NCBI GenBank assembly: GCA_025359905.1
Contig: JANYDF010000006.1
Coordinates: 1-60,293, forward strand
Direction of reading: 5' to 3'
Source: Rhodospirillales bacterium
GTDB lineage: Bacteria; Pseudomonadota; Alphaproteobacteria; Acetobacterales; Acetobacteraceae
DNA length: 60,293 nucleotides
Part shown: in pieces, positions 45,901 through 54,030 of the stretch
How the letters are laid out: each line of letters starts with the position of its first letter
Numbering within the stretch: position 1 is the first letter of the stretch
Program-made: the position numbers and the translations under genes
Notes under the pieces: generated by a model
Databases searched by the model: none
Told to the model about the DNA's origin: nothing
Seen by the model: only the letters and a program-made list of their open reading frames with translations

Positions 45901-46109
45901 ACGTGATCGAGCAGTTTCGGTCCGCCCTGGTCGGCGCGTCGCTGCTGCTGGTCAACGGCAAGATCCAACGCTCGCCGGAAGGCATTGTGCACGTGGTGGC
46001 GGCGCGGCTGGAGGACCGCTCGGCGCTGCTGCGCGGCCAGCCGGCGCCCCTGGCGCGGGCCGACGAGGTGGCGCGGCCGATTGTTCCGAAGTCGCGGGAC
46101 TTCCATTAG
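42927..46109 (+). CDS. dnaE2: Error-prone DNA polymerase DnaE2
   Basis: A 1,060-residue C-family polymerase that copies damaged DNA. It begins with a PHP domain (MSFAELAAATAFSFLRGAS), contains the polymerase acidic motif PDIDVDFEHERR, CQGRGSAANSAVCF, HVGGFILTRG and the tail OB-fold AHGVVFATIEDETG. Together these fit DnaE2 rather than replicative DnaE. I chose ATG 42927 over 42873 because the SOS box lies between them. Its usual partners imuA and imuB are not adjacent. A 21-bp-armed palindrome inserted at 45387-45433 adds a Pro/Gly-rich stretch (about residues 820-836). Confidence 0.93.
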   Translation: MSFAELAAATAFSFLRGASRAEEMVVAAAALGLAALGIADRNTVAGVVRAHETAKPLGLRILPGSRLVLRDTAVELAVYPAGRAAWGRLTRLLTLGKMRAIKGECDLALADVLAHAEGQHVIALPPPQLDTAARTTLLVLREALGARLYLGATRHLLADDERRLYRLAAIGLPMLATNDPLYHTPDRRPLHDTMTAIRLGVPVAEAGLALLPNGERHLKSAAEMARLFRDYPEALTASVDFVAGVHFSLDDLSYEYPDEPVPAGKNPDEHLADLTWAGAAQRYPNGVDAKVQRTLQKELALIAQLSYARYFLTVHDIVRFARGLGILCQGRGSAANSAVCFCLGITAVDPTEIDLLFERFVSAERREPPDIDVDFEHERREEVIQYIYRRYGRDRAGIAATVIHYRPKMAAREVGKAMGLPEDATAALSAQTWSAGGELWPDERLREIGLDPSSDIVIRTIALARELVGFPRHLSQHVGGFILTRGLLTETVPVGPAAMEGRSFIEWDKDDIDALGIMKVDVLALGMLTCIRKAFALLQARGFPIHDLADVPREDAATYKMLQTGDSVGVFQVESRAQMNMLPRLKPARFYDLVIEVAIVRPGPIQGDMVHPYLRRRQGFETVQFPSPSPEHGEPDELERVLGKTLGVPLFQEQAMRIAIEAAKFTPGEANELRRAMATFRNVGTIHKFHAKMVGGMVARGYAQDFAERCFKQIEGFGTYGFPESHAASFAHLVYVSAWLKRWHPAAFACALLNSQPMGFYAPAQIVRDAREHGVSVRGVDVLHSGWDCRIEGDDAMLRLGFRVIDGFRESWAEALESVAPPPPTPPARGGVGGGGAASAKPDFHALARLLPRPALEKLADADAFRSLGMDRRAALWQVRGLADAAPLPLFAGLDAPLRAATLPQMALREHVAADYQTTGLSLKAHPLRFLRAALAQQGVQSCAEATGLRDGAKTVVAGVVLVRQRPGSAHGVVFATIEDETGIANVVVWPDVIEQFRSALVGASLLLVNGKIQRSPEGIVHVVAARLEDRSALLRGQPAPLARADEVARPIVPKSRDFH
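45387..45433. repeat. Palindromic repeat inserted in frame in dnaE2
   Basis: Perfect 21-bp arms (45387-45407 and 45413-45433, starting CCCCCTCCCCCAACC) with a 5-nt loop. Translated it gives APPPPTPPARGGVGGGG, unlike anything expected in DnaE2. The reading frame is kept. Confidence 0.8.
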
Positions 46110-46175
46110 CCCGCGCTTGACCCAGCCAGCAGCCAAGCCCATTTTGGCTAACGTCCTGACCGCATTGGCCAACCC

Positions 46176-47003
46176 ATGTCGCAGCCGGAACTCACCGCCG
46201 TCCTGGCGCCGGACGCATTGCCCGCCTATTCGCTGAACCGGCGCGGCCCGGCGCTGCCGCCCGCCGAGGATCGCCGCGCCGGGCTGCGGCGCGCCGATGT
46301 CGAGCGGATCATCGCCGAACGGCAATTCACCCTGGCGTTTCAGCCCATCGTCCGGCTCGCCGACCGCCGCGCGGTGCATCACGAAGCGTTGTTGCGGCTG
46401 CATCCGCCAGAAGGGGTCGCCACGCTGGCGGCGCGCCCGTTTGTCGATGTGGCGGGCGGCTGGGGATTGGGCGCAGCCCTGGACAGTGCTGTGCTGGATG
46501 CGGCGTTGACCGCCTGGGGCATCGCGGGCGGCACGCCGGTGGCGGTCAATGTCGCCGCGCGCTCGTTGAGCGACGCCGCCTTCGTGCAGTCCGCCATCGC
46601 GCGGATCGGCGGCGAGGGTGCAGCGCTGCTGGTGGAAGTGATGGCGGCCTCGGCGCTGGACAGCCCGCCCGCGTTCGCCGAGGGCGTGGCGGCGTTGCAG
46701 GAGGCCGGGGTGCGGGTGTGCCTGGACGATCTGGGCGGCGATCCGGCGGCGCTGGACATCGTGCGGCTGGCGCGCTTCGACTTGCTGAAGCTCGACGGCG
46801 AAACCGTGCGCGCGGCTGCGGCGGGCGGGCGCGGGCGGCGGCTGCTGGCGGCCCTGGTGGCGCTGGCCAACGCGGCGGGCGCCGGCACGGTGGCCAAGCA
46901 CATCGAAACGCTGCCGCAGGCGTGGCTGATGCAGGAATTGGGGGTGCGCTATGGCCAGGGCTGGCTGTTCGGCGCGCCCGGAGCGCTGCCGGGGGGGCTA
47001 TAG
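46176..47003 (+). CDS. EAL-domain protein (cyclic di-GMP phosphodiesterase-like)
   Basis: A 275-residue protein made mainly of an EAL domain. The signature is HHEALLRLHPP (EALLR for the usual EALLR/EVLxR), followed by AVNVAARSL, LLVEVMA, a DDLGGD loop (usually DDFGTG), LLKLDGE, and GQGWLFG near the end. The later motif reads VAKHIET where active enzymes usually have AEGVET. So several metal or catalytic residues are present but the signature is partly degenerate, and activity is uncertain. It is probably cytoplasmic. It lies 66 bp after dnaE2. Confidence 0.8.
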   Translation: MSQPELTAVLAPDALPAYSLNRRGPALPPAEDRRAGLRRADVERIIAERQFTLAFQPIVRLADRRAVHHEALLRLHPPEGVATLAARPFVDVAGGWGLGAALDSAVLDAALTAWGIAGGTPVAVNVAARSLSDAAFVQSAIARIGGEGAALLVEVMAASALDSPPAFAEGVAALQEAGVRVCLDDLGGDPAALDIVRLARFDLLKLDGETVRAAAAGGRGRRLLAALVALANAAGAGTVAKHIETLPQAWLMQELGVRYGQGWLFGAPGALPGGL

Positions 47004-47005
47004 GC

Positions 47006-47268
47006 ATGAGCCTGACGCCGCTGCTGACCGCAAGCCCGCCGATTGTGCTGCACGCCAGCGCCGCCCTGGCCGCGCTGGCACTCGGCGCCGTGCAACTCGC
47101 CGCCCCGAAGGGCGCGCTGCCCCACCGGGCGGCAGGCTGGGTGTGGGTGGCGCTGATGGCGGTCACCGCCGGGCGATGCTGAGCCTGTTCGGCTTCGCGT
47201 TGGTGATCGCCGGCGCCTTCACGCTGCTGCCCGGGTGGATCGTGCACGACGTGGTGTTCGGCGCTTAA
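47006..47268 (+). pseudogene. Decayed DUF2306 membrane protein
   Basis: The first 56 residues (MSLTPLLTASPPIVLHASAA, then HRAAGWVWVALMAV) match the start of a DUF2306 membrane protein. At about 47168-47172 the frame changes and the next part, RAMLSLFGFALVIAGAFTLL, matches its C-terminal helix. The roughly 50 residues between are missing. So this is an out-of-frame internal deletion. It starts 2 bp after the EAL gene stop. Confidence 0.65.
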
Positions 47269-47435
47269 CTGCCGCAGTTCACATGCCCGGTGGCGATGCA
47301 GTCCTGGCGGTTCATAAAGGCGGCGGCGCGCGGAAACAGCCACACGCCGCCAGCAATCAGGGCGATCAACAGCACCAGAACCAGGGGGGCCAGCAGGCGG
47401 GTAACGGCGGAATGGTGCGGGGCCGGTTGGGTCAT
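47265..47435 (-). CDS. Small single-helix membrane protein
   Basis: A 56-residue protein: a short polar start (MTQPAPHHSAV), one hydrophobic segment (LLAPLVLVLLIALIAGGVWLF), and a C-terminal tail with two cysteines (RQDCIATGHVNCGS). I do not recognise the family. The start was chosen at the ATG directly before the polar segment; the frame is open further upstream. It overlaps the decayed DUF2306 gene by 4 bp at the 3' end and precedes the phage block on the same strand. Confidence 0.5.
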   Translation of the reverse strand: MTQPAPHHSAVTRLLAPLVLVLLIALIAGGVWLFPRAAAFMNRQDCIATGHVNCGS

Positions 47436-47498
47436 GGCGGGGCGCGGTATCCAGGGAAGCCTGCCATGTAGTGCGCCGGCGCCGCCGCGCAAAGCCGC

Positions 47499-48059
47499 CT
47501 ACGGCTTGTCCGTCCCACTCGGACTGCTGCGGTACAGCATCTCGTTCTTCTGCGCGCTGCCGGCCGAACTGCCGACCCAGTAGCCCACCACGCTGGTCGC
47601 CATCGCCGCCAGCGTGCCCAGCAGCATGTTCAGGATGGTCTCGCTGCCCTGCGGCAGGCTGCGGTTCAGCGCCGCCCACATCACCACGCCGAACGTGGTC
47701 AGGACCACGAACGAGACGATGGCGGGCGACCACTGCACGCCGCTGCCGCTGCGCGCCAGGCTCACGGTCTGCGCGCGGGCGTCCTGCACGTCGCGCAGGC
47801 GGCTGGTGAGCTCGTCGAGTTCGGCCTGCCGGGCGGCCTGTTCCTGCTGGGCGGCCAGCTGCGCCAGTTGCAGCCGCAGTTGCGCCGCCGCCTGCGGGTC
47901 GCGCGCGATCACCTGTTGCGCCACATCGGCATCCGTCGCGCCGGTGACGGCCTGCACCACCTGCGCCACGGCGGCGGCGGTGGCCTCGCCTTTCGATCCG
48001 AACAGGAATTTGCCGATCTCCGGCGCCAGCGAAATCGCCAGCGGAATGAGTGCGCCCAT
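47499..48059 (-). CDS. Holin of the GTA/3TM type
   Basis: A 186-residue protein that begins with a hydrophobic segment (MGALIPLAISLAPEIGKFLFG), has a long Gln/Ala-rich coiled coil (QAAAQLRLQLAQLAAQQEQA) and ends in two membrane helices (AIVSFVVLTTFGVVMWAAL and ILNMLLGTLAAMATSVVGYW). This matches the three-helix holins found in gene transfer agents and tailed phages, which open the inner membrane so that an endolysin can act. No endolysin gene is visible in the window. It marks the end of the phage tail block. Confidence 0.78.
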   Translation of the reverse strand: MGALIPLAISLAPEIGKFLFGSKGEATAAAVAQVVQAVTGATDADVAQQVIARDPQAAAQLRLQLAQLAAQQEQAARQAELDELTSRLRDVQDARAQTVSLARSGSGVQWSPAIVSFVVLTTFGVVMWAALNRSLPQGSETILNMLLGTLAAMATSVVGYWVGSSAGSAQKNEMLYRSSPSGTDKP

Positions 48060-48159
48060 TGATGGTTATCTCCGTTATTTGATGTGCCGCAAGGCGGGCG
48101 CGGTTCGCCGCCCGCACGCCAAAGCTGGCCCGGCGATTTGCGCTGACGATGGGCGGGGA

Positions 48160-48984
48160 TCAGGCCCGGAACGTGGTCTTGCCGGTGCCGCGATACAGCA
48201 CTGCGGCCTGACGCTGAGTCACCGCCGCGTGCTGCGCCACCGCAGCCTCCGACAAATCGGCGTCCGGTGCGGCCTCATGTTCGAAATGCCCGAACGCATC
48301 GCGGCCGCGCACCAGCGTGGCGCTGTCGGTAGCCCCGGCGATTTGCCGCACATAGGCCGGAATATAGCGGATGGCATAGCCGATGCGCCGGTCCGCCGAG
48401 CGGTTCGGGGCGGAGCCGTGATGCAGCAGCACATGGTGCAAACTGGCCTCGCCGGGCTGCAAGTTCACCGCCACAGTCTGCGCTTCATCGACCGCCACGG
48501 TGATCTCCTGGCCGCGCGTCAGCAGATTGTCCTTGTCGAAGGTGTCGTGATGACCGACCGGCGCGTTGTGGGTGCCCGGCGCGAATTTCATGCAGCCATT
48601 CACTTCGTTGGCCGGCGTCAGCGCCAGCCACACCGTCAGCACATCGGGCGAACTCAGCCCCCAATACGTCGCGTCCTGATGCCAGGACACATAGCCCGGC
48701 GCCTGCGGTTCCTTGATGAAGAAACTGCTGCTCCAGCACAGCAAGTCCGGGCCGAGCAGCGCTTCCACGGCGTCCAGGATCGAGGGGTGGCGGATCAGGC
48801 CGTTCAGCCACGGAAACAGCAAATGCGGCTTCTGCCGCAATGCGCCGGACAGCGCACCGCCCAGCTTCACCTCCTGCGCCTCCAGCCGCGCACGGCAGAG
48901 AGCCGTCTCAGCGGCACTCAGCACGGACAGCGGGAAATGGTAGCCACTCTGGCGGTAGTGTTCGACGGCCTCGGCAGTCAGCAT
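48160..48984 (-). CDS. Phytanoyl-CoA dioxygenase family protein (Fe(II)/2-oxoglutarate)
   Basis: A 274-residue enzyme with the PhyH pattern: SWHQDATYWGL carries the HxD iron ligands, GCMKFAPGTHN follows, and LHHVLLHHGSAPNRS carries the distal His and 2-oxoglutarate-binding Arg. These enzymes hydroxylate small molecules or lipids using oxygen. I started at ATG 48984 (MLTAEAVEHYRQSGY). It is located between phage holin and tail genes on the same strand, an odd position for a metabolic gene. The substrate is unknown. Confidence 0.88.
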   Translation of the reverse strand: MLTAEAVEHYRQSGYHFPLSVLSAAETALCRARLEAQEVKLGGALSGALRQKPHLLFPWLNGLIRHPSILDAVEALLGPDLLCWSSSFFIKEPQAPGYVSWHQDATYWGLSSPDVLTVWLALTPANEVNGCMKFAPGTHNAPVGHHDTFDKDNLLTRGQEITVAVDEAQTVAVNLQPGEASLHHVLLHHGSAPNRSADRRIGYAIRYIPAYVRQIAGATDSATLVRGRDAFGHFEHEAAPDADLSEAAVAQHAAVTQRQAAVLYRGTGKTTFRA

Positions 48985-49306
48985 GGCGCACGCCCTTCCG
49001 GTGCCGCTCGGCATCCAGGAATGGCGGCTTGGGCAGGACGCTAGCTGCGGGGCCTGGGCGGGTCAAGGACAATAACGCCGGATTGCAGCATAGAATGACG
49101 GTGCGCGTCCCGCATTCCAATAACTCAATTTGCTGTTTGCTTTCGCGATGCCGCCCGATGAAAATTCGCACAAGCCAGTGCCGAATGAATTCAACGGGAA
49201 TTTGCGAAGCGGGAGCTGTAAACCAGCGTATCAAAGGATGGATTGCACCGGCTCAGCCTTTGCCGGGGGTTCCAGGGGCAGCGCCCCTGGCGTTGATTTC
49301 GGTCTC
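48985..49306. other. 322-bp gap in the phage block
   Basis: No supportable gene. It contains the GC-rich hairpin at 49272-49290. One minus-strand frame (48908-49234) is open but shows no recognisable domain and overlaps the dioxygenase gene. Confidence 0.4.
49272..49290. terminator. Hairpin downstream of the small phage protein, possible terminator
   Basis: CCAGGGGC and GCCCCTGG form a perfect 8-bp stem with a 3-nt loop, 17 bp after the stop of the minus-strand gene at 49307. There is no T tract after it on the minus strand, so a Rho-independent role is uncertain. Confidence 0.35.
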
Positions 49307-49525
49307 CTACCGCAGCTTCTCCACCCACCCCTCCACCCCCCGCAGCGTGCCCAGCGTTCCGGCCAGCGCGCCCAGCAGCAGCAGCACGCGCATGCCGCCG
49401 CTGGCCCGTGCGATGGTGTCGGCCATGTCCTTCTGCTGCTCACGGATTTCCGTGAGCAGCCCATGCACCAGCACCATCCGTTCTTCCAGCCGGGCCACCC
49501 GCTCCTCCAGCCCGATGGCGTCCAT
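49307..49525 (-). CDS. Small phage protein with coiled coil and membrane helix
   Basis: A 72-residue protein: an N-terminal coiled coil (MDAIGLEERVARLEERM and HGLLTEIREQQKDM) and one C-terminal hydrophobic segment (MRVLLLLGALAGTLGTL). This build resembles haemolysin XhlA-like or Rz-like accessory proteins next to phage fibres and holins. The ATG at 49525 lies 2 bp after the stop of the long fibre gene. Exact family not recognised. Confidence 0.6.
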   Translation of the reverse strand: MDAIGLEERVARLEERMVLVHGLLTEIREQQKDMADTIARASGGMRVLLLLGALAGTLGTLRGVEGWVEKLR

Positions 49526-49527
49526 GC

Positions 49528-52500
49528 TCACATCTCCGTCGCCAGGAACGCCGCCGAGGCGTTGATCGTCACCGAGGCGGGCGGCGTGATGGTCACCGAC
49601 AGCCCCTTGTTGGTGTTGTCCGCGGCGATGGCGATGCTGGCGGTGGCCAGCGTGCTGTCCGCCACCGCCGGCGCGATGCCGGTGGTGCCGGGGCTGGACA
49701 CGCTGACCGTCCCGGCGCTGTTCTTGAACAGTACCGGAATGGACCAATACGCCCCGTCGCCGGTGGTCACGTTGCGCGCCGACACCGTCAGCGTGCCCGC
49801 GATCACGTGGTTGGTGCGGATCGGCAGCGAGTTTGCGGCACCCGCCGCCGCACCGTCGGCGGTCATGCGCGTGGCGGTGGTGACCGAGGACACGTACAGC
49901 GTGCTGACGCCCCACTGGTTGCCCACCGTGCTGGCGTTGGCCGAGAACACCAGCTTGCCGTAAGCGCCGCCATCGGTGGAATACTGCCCGAGTGCGACGC
50001 TGCCTTGGCCAGTGGCCGAGGTATTTTGCCCGGCGGCGAGACTATAGCTGCCGGAGGCGGTATTGCCCTTGCCGCCTGCGATGGCTGCATACGCCCCGCT
50101 GGCCACTTGCGTATTGGCGGTGCGCGACTGTTGCAAGTCCACCGAATACTGGCCGCGCTGGTTGCCGTTGGCCGCCGTGCCGTCCGACAACGCCGTGGCG
50201 ATGTAGCCCGCCCCGGCTGGGGCCAGCACGAACGGCACGTTGGTGTTGGCGCCGCTGTTGGCCAGCACAATCGGGTGATAACCCGCCGCGTCGGCGAGTT
50301 GGGAGACGGTCAGCACCGAACCCGAGCCACCAGCAATCAGGCTCACCGGCGCCAGCGTGCCGCCGCTGATGGTGCCCGCGTTGGTCACCGCGCCTTGCAG
50401 CGCGATGGCGTTGTAATCGGTGGTCGCCAGCACCGCGTTGACGCCATCGGCGATCAGTTCGGCGTTGTAGCCCTGATCGACAACAACGCCGCTGCCGGCA
50501 GCGGTTTTCACCGTCAGCGTGAACGCGCCGCTGGTGCGGTTGGCCACCGTCCAAACACCGCTGTTCGGCACCACCAGCGTGGCGTTGCTGGTCAATGCGC
50601 CGGTGACGATCAGCACCGGCCCGCCGTATTGTGCTGCGGTCAGCGTGGTGCTGCCGCCGGTGGTGGCGATGCTGCTGGCCACCGAGGTGGCGGCATACAC
50701 GAACGCGGTGCTGGCCAGCTTGGTGGAGTTATCCGCCGCCGCCTGCGTGGCAGCGGTCGCCGTGCCGCTGAACGTAACGCTGCCCGAGATGGTGCCGCCG
50801 GTATTGGCCACCGGGGTGTAACCCAAGGCCGTGGTCACGTCGGCGCTGCCCAGCACCACGCTGCCGGATCGCCCGGCCACACTTTGCACCGGGGCCGCAG
50901 CCGATGCCGCCGCGCCGAACCCGGCGATGTCCGCCGTGCCCAGCGTTACCGCACCGCTGCGCCCGGCCACGCTTTGCACCGGGGCCGCAGCCGATGCCGC
51001 CGCGCCGAACCCGGCGACGTCCGCCGTGCCCAGCGTTACCGCACCCGTACGGCCCGCCACGCTGGCCACCGGGGCCACCGTCAGGAAGCCGCTGTCGTTG
51101 GTCAGTTGCGAGACTTTGGTCGGCAAGTCGCCCAGCAGCGCCGCCGTGCTGCCGTTCACCTGCAACGCGCTGCCGCTGGCGGTCAGCGTCACCGCACTGC
51201 CGAAGCCGATTGCCTGGGTGCTGCCCAGCAGCAGCGCCACGTTGTCGTCGAAGCTCGCTTTGTCGGTGCGCAGCCCGTGCAGAAAGCTGCCGCGCGCTTC
51301 CAGCGGCGCGTGCGGCAATACGGTGCGGTCGGTGGCGTTGCTGGCCCCGCCCAGGAAGATGCCGCGCCCTTGCGGGGCGATGCTGTCCTCGGCGGCCATG
51401 AACACGCTCTGCGAGGCCGCCGACAGGCCGCCCGGCTGATACGTCCCCGCTACCAGCCCCAGGGTTTGCAGCGGCGTGCCGGTCACGTTGGCCAGCGTCA
51501 GCGTGCCGCCTGCCGTGTTGCGCAGCAAAATCCCCTGATTGCCGCCCGCCCCGCGCGGCGTCACCGCCACCACGGCGGGCGGCGCACTCAGCGTGGTCCA
51601 TTGATTGCTGTAGAACCCAGCCGTGGTCAGCGCCGCCTGGATCGAGGCCACCACGTCCGGCACCCAACCGGTGCCCGCGCCGCCGTTCAGTTGCACCGTG
51701 ACCGGGCCATAGACGGTGCCCGCCAGATCGGTCGCCGAAATCGACAGCCGGTCGCTGGTCAGGCACACCGGCGCGGTCAGTTCGCCGGCCGCACTGGCGA
51801 AACCCTTCGGCGGCACTGGCGGATAGAACGTGCCGCCGTTCAGCCCGAGCTTGCCCAGCGTGGTGTAACCGCTCGGCTGGCCGATCAGCAGACCGCCAGG
51901 GTTCTGCGGCATCCAGCAGGTCAACACCAGGTTGCCCGGCGCGTTGGTGTCGGCCTTCACGCCGATGATGTTCGCCGCATTGATCGCGGCGGCCGCGTCG
52001 GCCATCGAACCCGCACCGCCCACCGTCACCACGGTGCCGTTCAAAGTCAGCTTGTCGCCCGGCAGGCAACTGCCGGTGCCGCCGATCACCACGGCGCTGG
52101 TATCGCGCGGCGTGCTGTAGGCCTGCGCCGCGATGCCGAGCGTGGCAAGCGCGCTGCCGCCCAGCGTCAGCGTGCCGAGGTCGAAACCCGCGGTGCCGAA
52201 CACCACCAGCCGGTTGACCACGTTGCCCCATTTGGCCACCGAAGCGCGCACCAGCGGCACGCCCGCCGCATTGATCGCCGCCGCGATGGAGGCCAGATCG
52301 CCATGCGCGCCGTCGGTGTTGAGCGTGATCGTGGTGGCCGCCGGGGCCGCCACGCCGCCGCCGCTGAAGCTGACCGTGGGCGGCGTCAGATAGCCGCTGC
52401 CCGCCGCCGTCATCGCCACGCCCACCACGGCACCGCCCTGCATGGTCGCGGTGCCCGCAGCACCCGCACCGCCGCCGCCGCTGAACGCCACCGTGGGGGC

Positions 52501-53961
52501 GGAGGTATAGATGCCGCCGCCATTGGCAACGCTCACCCCCGCCACGCCGCCGCCGGACAGGTTGGCGCTGGCCTTGGCGGTGGCGTCGAAGGTGATAACG
52601 ATGGTGCTATTGGCCGCCACTGCCGCCGGATTGCCCTGGGAAAACACCGCCGGATAGCTCGGCCAGCGCCAGTTCAGGCCCCCGGTGGTGCCGTCGAACG
52701 ACCCCACCGAGCCATAGCTGAACAGCAGCGATCCGCCGTAATTGCCGTTCTGACCCCACGGATCGATCGACATGCCCTGCACGGCGGTGCCCTGCCCGGC
52801 CTTCCAGGTCCAGCCGGTTTCCGGCCCGTTATTGACCACATCGAACTCGGAATGCTCGGCCGAGGCGTTCAGATGCGCGCGCTGGGCGCTGTCCTCGTCG
52901 AACGTGGTGCCGAAAATCACCTCCCAATGGCCCCAGCCGGACGAGCCATCGTACAGATGCGGCCAGGAAAAAATGCCCTGCTCGGCAATATCGATGCCGT
53001 TGACGTATTTGCCGTAGTAATTGTAGTTGCTGTAATTGTGGTTCCAGCCGACGCGCGATGCGGCACTATTGCCCGGCGTGTTCTGCACCACGTCAGTACG
53101 GAACGCCAGATTTTGCGGCGAGCCGACGGTGGGCGAAAAGCCGAACCAGCCGCCGCCGCCAGTCCACTGGCTATACGGTCCCTGACGGCTCTCGACCCGC
53201 GACACCCCCAGCCCACCGCTGCCGGTGGTCACGGCCCCGTCCATGAATTCCACGGCGATGTTGTGGCCCGACGGCTGATTGATGAAGCTGCCCAGCTTGT
53301 AGGTGCCGGGCGGCACCACCACCCGGCCCCAGGTGCCCGCCGGCACGGCGGCCATCGCGGCGGCGAAGGCGGCCGCACTGTCGGCCACCCCGGCCGGGTC
53401 GGCGCCATAGTCCAGCACGTCGTATTTCTCCGCCGCGCGGGCGGCCAGCGTGCGCGCGGTCGCACTGCCCGGCACCGTCACGCTGGTCTGCGACACATCG
53501 GCCCCGGCGACGCTGCCGCCAGTGATCGCCACCGCGCCCGCCGCCTGCGCCGCCATGCTGCCCAGCGACGGCGTGCCGGTCAGGTCGCTGTAATGCCCGC
53601 CGGTCGCCACCGGGGCCAGCGCGCTGGTTTGCGCGAAGCCCTGCGGATTGGCGGCGCTATACGGGGTAAAGCCCAGCGCGCCGATCACATCGGCCCCGGC
53701 CAGCGCGCCGCCGCCGGTCACCAAGCCCTTGGCATTGACCGAAACCTTCGAATAGGTGCCCGGCGTCACCACCGGTGCCAGCGTGGTCACGATGCTGCCG
53801 GTGCCCGCCCCGGTGACGTCTCCGGTCAGCGTCAGCCCCGGCGCAGCGGCGGCCAGCACCTGCCCGACGCTGGCCGACACGCTCACGCCCCCTTGATCGA
53901 GCATCACCTCATCGGTCGCGTTCACTTGCACAGCCTGCGGCAACTGCTGAATGGTCGGCAT
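49528..53961 (-). CDS. Long phage tail fibre with pectate-lyase-like and head-repeat segments
   Basis: A 1,477-residue mosaic fibre. An N-terminal part (MPTIQQLPQAVQVNATDEVM) with GALGFTPYSAANPQGFA is fibre-like, then DVLDYGADPAGVADSAAAF starts a pectate-lyase-type beta-helix. There follow Gly-rich (GYL)TPPT/APTVAFSGGGGAG repeats, three 30-residue repeats (SVAGRSGAVTLGTADIAGFG), a GYTP-type fibre motif, and YadA-like head repeats (GNTASGSYSLAAGQNTSATG). Such fibres recognise the host surface; the lyase fold may cut polysaccharide. It is transcribed with the tail genes. The antisense frame over most of this gene is a shadow. Confidence 0.82.
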   Translation of the reverse strand: MPTIQQLPQAVQVNATDEVMLDQGGVSVSASVGQVLAAAAPGLTLTGDVTGAGTGSIVTTLAPVVTPGTYSKVSVNAKGLVTGGGALAGADVIGALGFTPYSAANPQGFAQTSALAPVATGGHYSDLTGTPSLGSMAAQAAGAVAITGGSVAGADVSQTSVTVPGSATARTLAARAAEKYDVLDYGADPAGVADSAAAFAAAMAAVPAGTWGRVVVPPGTYKLGSFINQPSGHNIAVEFMDGAVTTGSGGLGVSRVESRQGPYSQWTGGGGWFGFSPTVGSPQNLAFRTDVVQNTPGNSAASRVGWNHNYSNYNYYGKYVNGIDIAEQGIFSWPHLYDGSSGWGHWEVIFGTTFDEDSAQRAHLNASAEHSEFDVVNNGPETGWTWKAGQGTAVQGMSIDPWGQNGNYGGSLLFSYGSVGSFDGTTGGLNWRWPSYPAVFSQGNPAAVAANSTIVITFDATAKASANLSGGGVAGVSVANGGGIYTSAPTVAFSGGGGAGAAGTATMQGGAVVGVAMTAAGSGYLTPPTVSFSGGGVAAPAATTITLNTDGAHGDLASIAAAINAAGVPLVRASVAKWGNVVNRLVVFGTAGFDLGTLTLGGSALATLGIAAQAYSTPRDTSAVVIGGTGSCLPGDKLTLNGTVVTVGGAGSMADAAAAINAANIIGVKADTNAPGNLVLTCWMPQNPGGLLIGQPSGYTTLGKLGLNGGTFYPPVPPKGFASAAGELTAPVCLTSDRLSISATDLAGTVYGPVTVQLNGGAGTGWVPDVVASIQAALTTAGFYSNQWTTLSAPPAVVAVTPRGAGGNQGILLRNTAGGTLTLANVTGTPLQTLGLVAGTYQPGGLSAASQSVFMAAEDSIAPQGRGIFLGGASNATDRTVLPHAPLEARGSFLHGLRTDKASFDDNVALLLGSTQAIGFGSAVTLTASGSALQVNGSTAALLGDLPTKVSQLTNDSGFLTVAPVASVAGRTGAVTLGTADVAGFGAAASAAAPVQSVAGRSGAVTLGTADIAGFGAAASAAAPVQSVAGRSGSVVLGSADVTTALGYTPVANTGGTISGSVTFSGTATAATQAAADNSTKLASTAFVYAATSVASSIATTGGSTTLTAAQYGGPVLIVTGALTSNATLVVPNSGVWTVANRTSGAFTLTVKTAAGSGVVVDQGYNAELIADGVNAVLATTDYNAIALQGAVTNAGTISGGTLAPVSLIAGGSGSVLTVSQLADAAGYHPIVLANSGANTNVPFVLAPAGAGYIATALSDGTAANGNQRGQYSVDLQQSRTANTQVASGAYAAIAGGKGNTASGSYSLAAGQNTSATGQGSVALGQYSTDGGAYGKLVFSANASTVGNQWGVSTLYVSSVTTATRMTADGAAAGAANSLPIRTNHVIAGTLTVSARNVTTGDGAYWSIPVLFKNSAGTVSVSSPGTTGIAPAVADSTLATASIAIAADNTNKGLSVTITPPASVTINASAAFLATEM
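50871..51060. repeat. 90-bp tandem repeats within the fibre gene
   Basis: Two full near-identical 90-bp units begin at 50871 and 50961 and a third, more diverged unit at 51051. They encode a 30-residue repeat and are in frame, as expected for a fibre that can change length by recombination. Confidence 0.75.
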
Positions 53962-54030
53962 GCGGCGCTCTCCTGAATATGGGATCGTAACGGGACAAGC
54001 CCGGCATCATATTGCCCCAATCCTCCGTCA

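Noticed and set aside
43839-46901. Open minus-strand frame of 1,020 codons
   Set aside because: Antisense shadow of dnaE2 and the EAL gene; no family motifs and a composition typical of GC-rich antisense frames.
48908-49234. Minus-strand frame of 108 codons between phage genes
   Set aside because: Overlaps the dioxygenase start, has no domain and weak coding character.
50871-51060. Regular 90-bp repeats as a CRISPR array
   Set aside because: Units are contiguous, in frame and coding, with no unique spacers; they are fibre repeats.
49807-53976. Open plus-strand frame of 1,389 codons
   Set aside because: Antisense of the long fibre gene; Arg/His/Gly-rich and without domains.
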